Origin: Spirosoma agri
GTDB lineage: Bacteria > Bacteroidota > Bacteroidia > Cytophagales > Spirosomataceae
Length of the DNA stretch: 64,000 bases
Assembly: GCF_010747415.1 (NCBI RefSeq)
Contig: NZ_JAAGNZ010000001.1
Span: forward strand, 1 to 64,000
Reading direction: 5' to 3'
The position numbers and the translations under genes are program-made. Under the pieces are notes generated by a model, which saw nothing but the letters and a program-made list of their open reading frames with translations, was not told the origin of the DNA and ran no database searches. Shown here one piece after another: positions 27,004-35,238 of the stretch. How positions within the stretch are numbered: the stretch's first letter is position 1; every line of letters begins with the position of its first letter.

Positions 27004-30000
27004 ATGAAATTTGAACAATACAAAACCCTCGGCTTTACGAACTGGTGCGTCGAAAACCGGACGGCGATTTACATATTCACCTTCCTGATTACACTCGGTG
27101 GGTTGTTTGTGTACAACAACTTGCCGAAAGAGCAGTTTCCGGACATCAAGATACCACAGGTATACATCAATACCGTTTACGTTGGTACGGCCCCGGCTGA
27201 CATCGAGAATACCATTAATAAGCAGATCGAGAAGCAGTTGAAGTCCGTTTCGGGCGTGAAGCGGATCAAGTCGAATGCATTGCAGGATGTATCGGTCATT
27301 CTGGTCGAGTTTAATCCGGATGTGGAGTCAGCCGAAGCCCTCCAGCGCGTTCGGGATGCGATCGATAAAGCGAAGCCCGATTTGCCCCAAAAACTGGATT
27401 CTGGCCCAACAGCGCAGGACGTGGATATTTCGGAGCTGCCGATCATGAATGTGAACATGGCGGGCAATTTCTCGCTGAAGCAGCTCAAGGAATACGCCGA
27501 GGATTTGCAGGACGTCATCGAGGGAATGCCCGAAATTCGGCGGGTCGACATCATTGGTGCGCTGGACCGCGAAATCCAGATCAACGTCGATTTGCCACGT
27601 ATGCAATCCGCCGGATTGGCATTCAGCGATATTCAGCAGGCTATCCAGGGTGAAAATATCAACGTATCGGGCGGTGATCTGAACGTAGACGGTATTCGCC
27701 GGACGGTACGGGTGAAAGGCGAGTTTACGGACGTTACCCAGCTTCAGAATCTGCAAATTCGTACTGCTACGGGTGCAACCGTTCGACTCGGTGATATTGC
27801 GGAGGTGCGCGACAATTTCGAAGAACAGCAAAACTTCGCCCGGCTGAACAACAAATCGGTCGTCACGCTGAACGTCATCAAACGCGCTGGTGCTAACCTG
27901 ATTTCTGCCGCCGACCGGATCGAAAAGACCATAGAAGAGTACAAGGAAACGCGCTTCCCGGCGGGTCTGGACGTGAAAATTACGGCTGACCAGTCAGAGC
28001 GTACGCGCGAAAGTGTCAATGACCTGATCAACACGGTTGTTCTGGGCTTCATCTTCGTGGTGTTGGTACTGATGTTCTTCATGGGTGTTCGGGATGCCAT
28101 TTTCGTAGGCTTGTCGGTTCCACTTTCGGCGCTGGTCGCTTTCGTACTGATGCCGGTTGTTGGTCCCGTTGTTGGGGCTACGTTCACGCTGAACATGATG
28201 GTGCTGTTTGCCTTTCTGCTGGGCCTGGGCCTTGTGGTTGATGATGCTATTGTGGTTATCGAAAACTCGCACCGGCTCTTTAACGATCACAAAGACTGGG
28301 ACATCAAACAGGCCGTGAAAGCGGCTGCCGGTGAGGTATTCGTGCCGGTATTGTCGGGTACGCTAACGACAATTGCCCCGTTCTTCCCGCTTCTGTTCTG
28401 GCCGGGTATCGTGGGTGAGTTCATGAAGTTTCTACCCCTAACGCTTATCCTGACTCTGTTTGCGTCCTTGTTCGTAGCGTACGTGATCAACCCCGTTTTT
28501 GCGGTCACGTTTATGAAACGGCACGAAGACGATAACCACGAGGACAAACAAAGTTTCGCCGAAATCAAGCGGCCACTCATGATCATGACCGCTCTGGCGG
28601 GTGTTGGCTACGTGATCGACCGTGGGATTGGCAACCTCTTTGTGCTGTTCATCATTCTGTATGTGTTCAATCACTACATCCTGACGCCGAAGTTGATCGT
28701 ACCGTTTCAGGCCCATTTGCTACCAGCACTAAAGAACGGCTATCGTCGGTTGATTTCGTGGATACTGACCGGTTGGCGGCCCGTACTGGCTATCCTGTCT
28801 GGCTTTGCCCTGCTGATCATTACGTTCGTTATCGTTGATATTGCCAAGCCTAAGGTGCTGTTCTTCCCTAGCGGTGAGCCCGATTACATCTACGTCTATA
28901 ACGTGATGTCGGTGGGTACGGACGCTCGTGTGACGGATTCGGTGACGCGGGTGATCGAGAAGCGGGTCTTCAAAATTCTTGATGAAAATAAGGCTACCGA
29001 TATCGTTAACTCAGTTATCTCGAACGTTGGCAAAAATGCGGGTGATGCACAAAACCCTGATCGGGCGGCAACACCGCAGAAATCGAAGGTGACGATTGCG
29101 TTTAAACCGAACGAGGAACGGCACGGTATTTCGACGGATTCGCTCTTGGCTAAAGTCCGGATTGCCATGCGCGGTTTGCCCGGTAGCGAAATTTCCGTAG
29201 AACGTGAATCCAACGGACCACCGACCGGGAAGCCGATTGCCATTGAAATTGCGGGCGAAGAGTTCGACGAATTGAAGAAACTGGAAAAACAGGTACAGCA
29301 GAAAATCGCTCAGGCCGGTATTCAGGGAATCGACCAGTTAAAATCGGACCTGATTACGAACAAACCCGAAATTGTGGTTGATATCGACCGCGAAAAAGCA
29401 GAGCGCGAAGGCATATCGTCGGGGCAGGTAGCGCTGGCGATCCGGACGGCCTTGTTCGGCCTGGAAGTGTCTAAATTCCGCGATGCGAAAGATGAATACC
29501 CGATCATGGTTCGGCTGAAGCCTGATGACCGGAGCCAGATCGATCGACTGCTGAGTCTGAATGTTGTGTATCGCGATATGGTGATGGGCGGTCAGCTGCG
29601 GCAGGTTCCCATCACGTCGGTAACGAAGATCAGTTATTCGACGACGTTCAGCCAGATCAACCGGAAAAATCAGGAACGACTCGTTACCCTCAGTTCCGAT
29701 GTTGTACCGGGTTTCAACGCCAACGAGATCGTGGCGCAGATTCAGGAAGTGATCAAAGACATCGAAGTACCAAACGGGTACACCGTCAAAATGGGTGGTG
29801 AACAGGAAGATCAGGCGGAGTCGATGAACTTCCTGGTGTCGGCGTTTGGTATCGCCATGCTGCTCATCTATCTGATCATGGCGACGCAATTTAATTCGGT
29901 GGTGAAGCCGCTGATCATTTTTGTGACGATTCTGTTCTCGCTGATCGGCGTACTGCTTGGGTTTGTTATCTTCAACAAAGATTTCTCGGTGATCATGTCG

Positions 30001-30438
30001 GGGGTCGGTATCATTGCCCTGGCCGGTATCGTGGTGAAAAACGGTATCCTGCTCATTGAATTTATCGAAGAGCTTCGGGGTCGGGGTATTCCGCTGCGGG
30101 AAGCCATCATCGAAGCGGGCGGTATTCGACTCACACCGGTACTCCTAACCGCTTCGGCGGCTGTACTGGGACTTATTCCGCTGGCACTGGGTATCACCGT
30201 CGACTTCGTAGGTCTATTCCGTGATTTCGATCCGCATGTGATTATAGGGGGTGACAGTTCTGTGTTCTGGAACATTCTGGCCTGGACGATCATTTTCGGC
30301 CTGACGTTCTCGACCATTCTGACGCTTGTCATTGTTCCCTGTATGTACTGGATCAACGAGCGAATCCGGATGAAGTGGTTTGGCAAAAAAGACCCCGCGC
30401 TGGAACACAAAGAACAACTGGAAGAGGAACTGGTGTAG
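27004..30438 (+). CDS. RND efflux pump permease (AcrB/MMPL-type, HAE1/HME-like)
   Basis: A 1144-residue proton-driven inner-membrane pump. It has the usual twelve-helix layout in two repeats with two large periplasmic loops. The proton-relay Asp pair is in GLGLVVDDAIVVIEN (helix 4). The second half shows GIIALAGIVVKNGILLIEF. An extra hydrophobic segment around residues 535-565 (GIGNLFVLFIILYVFNHYIL) separates the halves and is larger than in AcrB. The substrate cannot be inferred; a TetR partner suggests drugs or lipophilic compounds rather than metals. Last gene of the operon. Confidence 0.93.
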   Translation: MKFEQYKTLGFTNWCVENRTAIYIFTFLITLGGLFVYNNLPKEQFPDIKIPQVYINTVYVGTAPADIENTINKQIEKQLKSVSGVKRIKSNALQDVSVILVEFNPDVESAEALQRVRDAIDKAKPDLPQKLDSGPTAQDVDISELPIMNVNMAGNFSLKQLKEYAEDLQDVIEGMPEIRRVDIIGALDREIQINVDLPRMQSAGLAFSDIQQAIQGENINVSGGDLNVDGIRRTVRVKGEFTDVTQLQNLQIRTATGATVRLGDIAEVRDNFEEQQNFARLNNKSVVTLNVIKRAGANLISAADRIEKTIEEYKETRFPAGLDVKITADQSERTRESVNDLINTVVLGFIFVVLVLMFFMGVRDAIFVGLSVPLSALVAFVLMPVVGPVVGATFTLNMMVLFAFLLGLGLVVDDAIVVIENSHRLFNDHKDWDIKQAVKAAAGEVFVPVLSGTLTTIAPFFPLLFWPGIVGEFMKFLPLTLILTLFASLFVAYVINPVFAVTFMKRHEDDNHEDKQSFAEIKRPLMIMTALAGVGYVIDRGIGNLFVLFIILYVFNHYILTPKLIVPFQAHLLPALKNGYRRLISWILTGWRPVLAILSGFALLIITFVIVDIAKPKVLFFPSGEPDYIYVYNVMSVGTDARVTDSVTRVIEKRVFKILDENKATDIVNSVISNVGKNAGDAQNPDRAATPQKSKVTIAFKPNEERHGISTDSLLAKVRIAMRGLPGSEISVERESNGPPTGKPIAIEIAGEEFDELKKLEKQVQQKIAQAGIQGIDQLKSDLITNKPEIVVDIDREKAEREGISSGQVALAIRTALFGLEVSKFRDAKDEYPIMVRLKPDDRSQIDRLLSLNVVYRDMVMGGQLRQVPITSVTKISYSTTFSQINRKNQERLVTLSSDVVPGFNANEIVAQIQEVIKDIEVPNGYTVKMGGEQEDQAESMNFLVSAFGIAMLLIYLIMATQFNSVVKPLIIFVTILFSLIGVLLGFVIFNKDFSVIMSGVGIIALAGIVVKNGILLIEFIEELRGRGIPLREAIIEAGGIRLTPVLLTASAAVLGLIPLALGITVDFVGLFRDFDPHVIIGGDSSVFWNILAWTIIFGLTFSTILTLVIVPCMYWINERIRMKWFGKKDPALEHKEQLEEELV

Positions 30439-30457
30439 ACTAAAAAAGACCGATGAC

Positions 30458-30495
30458 GCATGCCGATGGGGTTTTTTCCTATCGGCATGCATCGT
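30458..30495 (+). terminator. Terminator of the efflux operon
   Basis: A 10-bp perfect stem GCATGCCGAT (30458-30467 with 30481-30490) is followed by ATCGTTTT, 20 bases past the pump stop codon. Confidence 0.65.
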
Positions 30496-30962
30496 TTTAC
30501 CGCGTAGCATCGGCGCGCTCATGGCTAATTCTGGTGATTATATTCATGGTTTACGCTCACTCAGGTGACAACGAACCCCTGTTGATGAGAGAAGATTTTT
30601 ATCGTTTATACCGTAACTCAAAAAAAATACACCTAGCTGTTTGCGATTGCAAGCTATTTGCCGACAAATAAGTACCATCGTTTGATCATGATCAATGGTC
30701 TTTCGGTTAAGTTAATCACGCTTTTATCCACACTAGAGTAGCCGCGCCTGAATTGTTAGGCGCGGCTTTTTGTTTGCACGAAGGGGTCAAACACGTTATC
30801 ATTGACAGCTACTGTACACGCAAAAAACACTGGCGACTGGTACTGGTTTTATCTGTTAGTGGTAATTAGGGCTTTTACTAAATAAACGCAGCTAGTTGTG
30901 CGCGCAAACCCCCACAAACAAAGAACTCATCTTATTGGCAACCGGGATAATTAAATCCATTC
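30496..30962. other. Gene-poor interval with a terminator
   Basis: Over 450 bases with no convincing gene. A 72-codon frame (30453-30671) starts inside the preceding terminator and has no family resemblance. A second hairpin terminator sits at 30740-30772. The remainder (30775-30962), just ahead of the metallophosphoesterase gene, shows no full promoter consensus. Confidence 0.5.
30740..30772 (+). terminator. Rho-independent terminator without an obvious gene
   Basis: A 10-bp perfect GC-rich stem AGCCGCGCCT (30740-30749 with 30758-30767) is followed by TTTTTG. It is a strong terminator, yet no convincing gene lies in the 250 bases before it, so a short RNA or read-through from the efflux operon may end here. 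Confidence 0.85.
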
Positions 30963-32243
30963 ATGAACCGTACTGCTCTCTTTTTTATTCTCCCGGCAAT
31001 TTTATTGCTCATTGATACCTACGTCTACCAGGCGATCAAGACCCTAAGCCGGTCGGCCAGTGAAAGCACCCAGCGAACGATCGCTATTATTTACTGGGGC
31101 TTTACAGGATTATCGATTTTACTGTATGTGATCATGCAGTTCCTGCCGCCCGACTCCATTAGTCGTACTACGCGCACGTTTCTGTGGGCGGCCATCGCCA
31201 TTCCTTACTTCTCGAAGTTTTTTGCGGTACTGGTCATCTTCATTGGCGACATTGCCCGGTTCTTTCAATGGGTCGTGTCGCTATTTTACAAACCCGAAGT
31301 GAGTGAGGCTGTTGTGGACACGACGACCAAAACTATGCCGTCCACTGATTCAATTCCTCGCTCGGAATTTTTGATGAAAACCGCCCTTGTCGTTGGTACG
31401 ATTCCGTTGGTAGGCTTCAGTTGGGGTATTCTGTCCGGGGCTCATGACTACCGAATCCGCCGAATCAAATTACCGCTGAAAAATCTGCCCTCCGGCTTCA
31501 ACGGCATGACGATTGCCCAGATCTCGGACATTCACTCGGGGAGTTTTTTCAATAAAACGGCGGTGCGCGGGGGGGTCGAGATGCTGCTTGGTCAGAAACC
31601 GGACATTATATTTTTTACGGGTGATCTGGTCAACAGCCACGCCGAAGAGGTGAATACCTATATCGATGTATTCAACAAACTAAAAGCGCCGATGGGTGTC
31701 TATTCGACCCTCGGTAACCACGATTACGGGAAGTACGTACAATGGCCAAGTGCGCAGGCCGAGCGACAAAACGTACTGAACGTGATTGCCGCTCACAAGC
31801 AGATGGGCTGGAATATCATGCTTGATGAGAACAAGATTCTGGAGCAGAATGGCGATAAAATTGCCCTGATCGGGGTTCAGAACCTTGGCTTTGGTCCGGC
31901 GGCACTGCGGGCGGGTAACCTCGCCAAAGCGTATCAGGGAGCCGAAGATTACCCGGTCAAACTGTTGTTATCGCACGATCCCACGCACTGGGATGCCGAA
32001 GTTCGGCCTAAATACCCCGACATTGATGTGCAGTTTAGCGGACATACACATGGGGCGCAATTCGGTGTCGATCTGGGCGATGTGAAGTGGAGTCCGGCAC
32101 AGTATTTCTACAAGCAATGGGCTGGCCTTTATCAGGAAGGTGACCAGCGACTTTATGTCAACCGGGGCTACGGCTACATCGGGTATCCGGGGCGGGTGGG
32201 TATCCTGCCGGAGATAACTATTTTCGAGTTAACAAAAGCATAA
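30963..32243 (+). CDS. Membrane-anchored metallophosphoesterase
   Basis: A 426-residue protein with four N-terminal hydrophobic segments (about 5-25, 42-62, 74-105, 140-160) followed by a calcineurin-like phosphoesterase domain. All metal-binding motifs are present in order: ISDIHSG, TGDLVNSH, LGNHDYGKY, LLSHDP and SGHTHGAQFG. It resembles YkuE/YaeI-type enzymes that hydrolyse phosphate esters near the membrane; the substrate is unknown. Transcribed alone and ended by a strong terminator. Confidence 0.92.
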   Translation: MNRTALFFILPAILLLIDTYVYQAIKTLSRSASESTQRTIAIIYWGFTGLSILLYVIMQFLPPDSISRTTRTFLWAAIAIPYFSKFFAVLVIFIGDIARFFQWVVSLFYKPEVSEAVVDTTTKTMPSTDSIPRSEFLMKTALVVGTIPLVGFSWGILSGAHDYRIRRIKLPLKNLPSGFNGMTIAQISDIHSGSFFNKTAVRGGVEMLLGQKPDIIFFTGDLVNSHAEEVNTYIDVFNKLKAPMGVYSTLGNHDYGKYVQWPSAQAERQNVLNVIAAHKQMGWNIMLDENKILEQNGDKIALIGVQNLGFGPAALRAGNLAKAYQGAEDYPVKLLLSHDPTHWDAEVRPKYPDIDVQFSGHTHGAQFGVDLGDVKWSPAQYFYKQWAGLYQEGDQRLYVNRGYGYIGYPGRVGILPEITIFELTKA

Positions 32244-32256
32244 GATGATGACGCCG

Positions 32257-32303
32257 AAAAATGGGTAGATTGAACGCTGGTAGCGGACAGTCTACCCATT
32301 TTT
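32257..32303 (+). terminator. Terminator of the metallophosphoesterase gene
   Basis: A 13-bp perfect stem AAAAATGGGTAGA (32257-32269 with 32291-32303), ending in five T, lies 14 bases past the stop. Confidence 0.85.
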
Positions 32304-32375
32304 GCCTACTGGGTTAACTAATTCCTTACTCATTCGGTTACCTTATCTACCCAATCAATTAATCACCAAACACGC

Positions 32376-33233
32376 ATGAAAATCGTTTTCATCACCGGGA
32401 TTTCCTTCTTTATGTCGCTCTTCTCCTGGTTAGTACCCGATCAAAAAGAAGAAACGAGAATCCCCGTTTGCCACACAAGCGGTAATGATATGTCGGCGAT
32501 GGCCGCCGATCCCGCCTTTCAGCGTCTGCACGAAGCGCCCCTACCCTTCACCTACACAGGTGCCGGTGAGATGATTAAGTTCTCGACCCCCGACGGCCAG
32601 TCTGCCAACGGATTTTTACTGAAAGCCAGTAAGCCTTCCAACAAGTGGTTGCTGGTCTATCAGGAATGGTGGGGACTGAACGATAATATCAAACAGCAGT
32701 CGGAAACGTTCTACAATGATCTCAAGGATGTAAACGTGCTGGCAGTGGATATGTATGATGGCAAAGTGGCTACTGAGCCAGCCGAAGCCGGAAAACTGAT
32801 GCAGGCTGCCAGCAAAGATCGGTTGACCAGCATTCAGAAAGGGGCCATTGCCTACGCAGGTCCGAAGGCTGAGTTCGCGAGTGTCGGCTGGTGCTTCGGT
32901 GGTATGCTGTCGTTACAGTCGGCTATGCTGGAAGGCAAGCAGGCAAAAGGCTGTGTGATGTACTACGGCCGTCCGGAGCAGGATGTAGAGAAGCTAAAGA
33001 CGCTCAATACGGATGTGCTCGGTTTCTTCGGAAGTCAGGACAAAGGCATTTCACCGGAATCCGTCAAAACGTTTGAAGAGAACATGCAGAAAGCCGGCGA
33101 GAAAGTGACCGTCAAAATGTACGATGCCGGTCATGGTTTTGCTAACCCGAGTAACCCGGTTTATAATAAAGAAGCAGCCGCCGATGCCTATAAACTGGCA
33201 CTGGCCTATCTGAAGGACAAGCTGAAGGCGTAG
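32376..33233 (+). CDS. Exported dienelactone hydrolase family protein
   Basis: A 285-residue alpha/beta-hydrolase with an N-terminal signal or anchor sequence (MKIVFITGISFFMSLFSWLV). The DLH catalytic set is visible: nucleophile Cys in GWCFGGM, Asp in GSQDKGI and His in DAGHGFANPSNP; the preceding WGLND motif with YQEW is typical of the family. Family members hydrolyse dienelactones or other esters; the export signal suggests a periplasmic substrate that I cannot name. Single-gene unit between two terminators. Confidence 0.9.
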   Translation: MKIVFITGISFFMSLFSWLVPDQKEETRIPVCHTSGNDMSAMAADPAFQRLHEAPLPFTYTGAGEMIKFSTPDGQSANGFLLKASKPSNKWLLVYQEWWGLNDNIKQQSETFYNDLKDVNVLAVDMYDGKVATEPAEAGKLMQAASKDRLTSIQKGAIAYAGPKAEFASVGWCFGGMLSLQSAMLEGKQAKGCVMYYGRPEQDVEKLKTLNTDVLGFFGSQDKGISPESVKTFEENMQKAGEKVTVKMYDAGHGFANPSNPVYNKEAAADAYKLALAYLKDKLKA

Positions 33234-33258
33234 CCAGTCAGTACAGGACGTTTTCCAG

Positions 33259-33294
33259 AAGAGCCTGATTGCAGCGATGCGGTCAGGCTCTTTT
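33259..33294 (+). terminator. Terminator of the dienelactone hydrolase gene
   Basis: A 10-bp stem AAGAGCCTGA/TCAGGCTCTT (33259-33268 with 33283-33292) continues into TTTTAAT. Confidence 0.8.
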
Positions 33295-33387
33295 AATAAA
33301 ACTTTAACGGTACTGCCAACGTTCTGATTAAACGCTGAGGCTGTAGATCTTTCTAACCTACAAATCGGGTGAAAGCCCACCAACGCG

Positions 33388-33825
33388 ATGAAAACAACAA
33401 GATGGAGTGCGTTTATAGCGGGTGCTTTGTTGAGTGCAGCTTCGGTTAGTTTCGGACAGAATAACGGTCCTGTTTATGGGCAACCCTATCCAAATAACAA
33501 TGGCTACAGCCAGAACTATCCAAACGGAAATGGCTATGATCAGACCTATCCGAGCCAACCGTATCCGAACACAAATGGCTATGATCAACGTTATCCGGAC
33601 AGATACGCTAATGGCCAAAACTACCCAAACCCATATGGTCGATATGACCAGTATGGACGTCCTTATCTACCCGTGCCCGCGCAACCGCCGGTGATCATCG
33701 TACCTCCACGGGTTATTGTTGCTCCGCCGGTTGTGTATGGACCTCCGATTGTCGTGCGTCCATACGCTGTTTATGGTTACGGACATCACGGCTGGGGTGG
33801 CGGGTATAGAGGCCGTCGCTGGTAG
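33388..33825 (+). CDS. Small exported Tyr/Pro/Asn/Gly-rich repeat protein
   Basis: A 145-residue protein with a signal peptide (MKTTRWSAFIAGALLSAASVSFG, then Q). The mature part starts with imperfect repeats of about 10-12 residues built on YPNxNGYxQxYP (about residues 32-85). A Pro/Val stretch of alternating PP and IIV follows, then a Gly/Arg/His C-terminus. No known fold. Such low-complexity exported proteins may be surface or matrix components; that is a guess. It is followed by a second protein of similar composition. Confidence 0.7.
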   Translation: MKTTRWSAFIAGALLSAASVSFGQNNGPVYGQPYPNNNGYSQNYPNGNGYDQTYPSQPYPNTNGYDQRYPDRYANGQNYPNPYGRYDQYGRPYLPVPAQPPVIIVPPRVIVAPPVVYGPPIVVRPYAVYGYGHHGWGGGYRGRRW

Positions 33826-33930
33826 GCAGATTTTCTTGTGAAGTGTTTGGTTTATAAGCGGTTCGAATCGATACGATTCTTAAACCAAACGATAAATGAA
33901 CAGTTTAATAAACAAACAGTAGACAAAATC

Positions 33931-34248
33931 ATGAAAACGATAAAACTAGTTCCTTTGCTGACCGCAGGTTTGTTGATCGTTCTGATGGCAAGTTGTGGTC
34001 CCTCATATGTTAGCACAGGCGTTGGATACGCTCCTCGTCCCTATTATGGATATGGTTATAACTCGTACGGATATGCTCGTCCATATAGCTATTATCGTCC
34101 GCCGGTGATTGTAACAAGACCAAACGTAATTGTGCGCCCTCGTTACAACGCGGCTCCTCGCTACTACAATAGCCCGAACGCTCGTAGTGGCTTTGGCGGC
34201 AATGGCGGAGGCTACCGGGGTGGTAGCCGTGGCCGAGGGCCAAGGTAA
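33931..34248 (+). CDS. Small Tyr/Arg/Gly-rich lipoprotein
   Basis: A 105-residue protein with a lipoprotein signal ending in LMASC (Cys about 22). The mature part is Tyr/Gly/Pro-rich (PRPYYGYGYNSYGYARPYSY), then carries RPPVIVTRPNVIVRP and a GG-R-rich tail. The middle PPVIV block and the GYRG tail echo the preceding exported protein, so the two may be distant paralogues or partners. I use ATG 33931; the open frame upstream to 33838 lacks a signal sequence. No function assigned. Confidence 0.7.
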   Translation: MKTIKLVPLLTAGLLIVLMASCGPSYVSTGVGYAPRPYYGYGYNSYGYARPYSYYRPPVIVTRPNVIVRPRYNAAPRYYNSPNARSGFGGNGGGYRGGSRGRGPR

Positions 34249-34266
34249 TGGTATGTAATCATTAGT

Positions 34267-34308
34267 AAAACAATCCCCCGACATTTAACTGTGCCGGGGG
34301 ATTGTTTT
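34267..34308. terminator. Bidirectional terminator
   Basis: A 13-bp perfect stem AAAACAATCCCCC (34267-34279 with 34296-34308), extended by one further G-C pair, lies between the convergent lipoprotein and gamma-glutamylcyclotransferase genes; T tracts occur on both strands. Confidence 0.9.
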
Positions 34309-34318
34309 TATTACCTTA

Positions 34319-34735
34319 CTAAAGCTGGTTCAGGTGGTGGTTGTAATCGCCGGATTGGATAATCGCTTTGTCGTCGGACGGGTAATTGTAGATATAAACC
34401 CAGCAGTCGATAATGGTCCCTCGACACCGGACGGGAACAATTATCCGAACATATTCAGTTGGTGACTCGAATTCAGAGCCAACTCCTTCGTAATAGTCCA
34501 GATACGTGAGAACGGTTTCGCTATTTTTACGTATATCATAAACAGTCCCCCACACGACTGTCGGGCTGTTTTTTTGATAGACTGCACCCGGATAACTCCC
34601 TAAATCGAGAAGCGTTCCCGGAAACGATCCTTCGCCGGTATAAAAGGCACGTTGACGAAGATATTGAGAAAATGCATTGTCAAAAGTTGGCCGCAACGTA
34701 CCATAGACGAACAGAAAGTTAGACGAATTGCTCAT
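34319..34735 (-). CDS. Gamma-glutamylcyclotransferase (AIG2-like) family protein
   Basis: The 138-residue protein opens with the family signature FLFVYGTLRP and carries PGTLLDLGSYPGAV and VWGTVYDI, then LDYYEGVG, where the catalytic Glu of this fold lies. Members release 5-oxoproline from gamma-glutamyl amines or peptides, but many small bacterial ones are uncharacterised. Transcribed alone, leftward. Confidence 0.88.
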   Translation of the reverse strand: MSNSSNFLFVYGTLRPTFDNAFSQYLRQRAFYTGEGSFPGTLLDLGSYPGAVYQKNSPTVVWGTVYDIRKNSETVLTYLDYYEGVGSEFESPTEYVRIIVPVRCRGTIIDCWVYIYNYPSDDKAIIQSGDYNHHLNQL

Positions 34736-34815
34736 AATAGGCTAAATAAGAGATTTTTAGCCAGTATTGCGACTTTCAGGGGCAAAATTGCGTTATGAAC
34801 AAAACAGGTTGATGC

Positions 34816-35022
34816 ATGAAAAAGACGAAATTACTTCTGTTGACTGCAGTGTCATTGATGCTGCTTGAAGTGCCACTTGAAACGATGGCTTCTGCCCGTG
34901 AACATACGACCGAAACAGTAGCCATCGGACGTAAGCGAAAGGGGTATAAAGTCAAGCGCGGAGGCCTGTTTAACACCGGATTGTTTCGCAAAAAGAATCC
35001 GTGTGGTTGCCCGAATCATTAA
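34816..35022 (+). CDS. Small exported basic peptide of unknown function
   Basis: A 68-residue protein with a signal peptide (MKKTKLLLLTAVSLMLLEVP, cleavage probably near MASA) and a mature part of about 40 residues. That part is strongly basic with the pattern RKRKGYKVKRGGLF...GLFRKKNPCGCPNH, ending in a CxC-x-H motif. The signal sequence, dedicated terminator and biased composition argue that it is real. The CGC..H end could bind metal or lipid, but this is only a suggestion. Confidence 0.6.
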   Translation: MKKTKLLLLTAVSLMLLEVPLETMASAREHTTETVAIGRKRKGYKVKRGGLFNTGLFRKKNPCGCPNH

Positions 35023-35057
35023 GCAATTGTTAAGAAATTGTATTTATACCAGAGATG

Positions 35058-35078
35058 AGCCTTTCTTTAGGCTTTTTT
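35058..35078 (+). terminator. Terminator of the small peptide gene
   Basis: A short stem AGCCT/AGGCT (35058-35062 with 35069-35073) is followed by TTTTT about 35 bases past the stop. Confidence 0.6.
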
Positions 35079-35099
35079 CGTTTTATTAGTTGTAAAATT

Positions 35100-35130
35100 C
35101 TGTGTTTCAGCGCAAAATTTTGTATCTTTG
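35100..35130 (+). promoter_or_regulatory. Promoter of typA
   Basis: TATCTTTG (35123-35130) matches TAnnTTTG exactly; CTG stands 20 bases upstream at 35100-35102 in the place of TTG. It is the same arrangement as the recF promoter. The typA start codon is about 105 bases downstream, leaving a long leader. Confidence 0.65.
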
Positions 35131-35238
35131 CGGCAAAATTATCTATCTGGACTGTGATTCGTGTGATTGTTATGATTACGCTGATTTGGATCGATCATAG
35201 TTCATCAGGATACACAGAAGACTTCAGTTCAGGACAGT

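Noticed and set aside
29868-30488. Long antisense open frame (206 codons) opposite the RND pump gene
   Set aside because: It mirrors the codon pattern of the real gene, has no family resemblance and many similar antisense frames occur along the same gene.
30453-30671. 72-codon frame with one hydrophobic stretch after the efflux operon
   Set aside because: It starts inside the terminator hairpin of the preceding gene and has no recognisable pattern; too weak to list as a gene.
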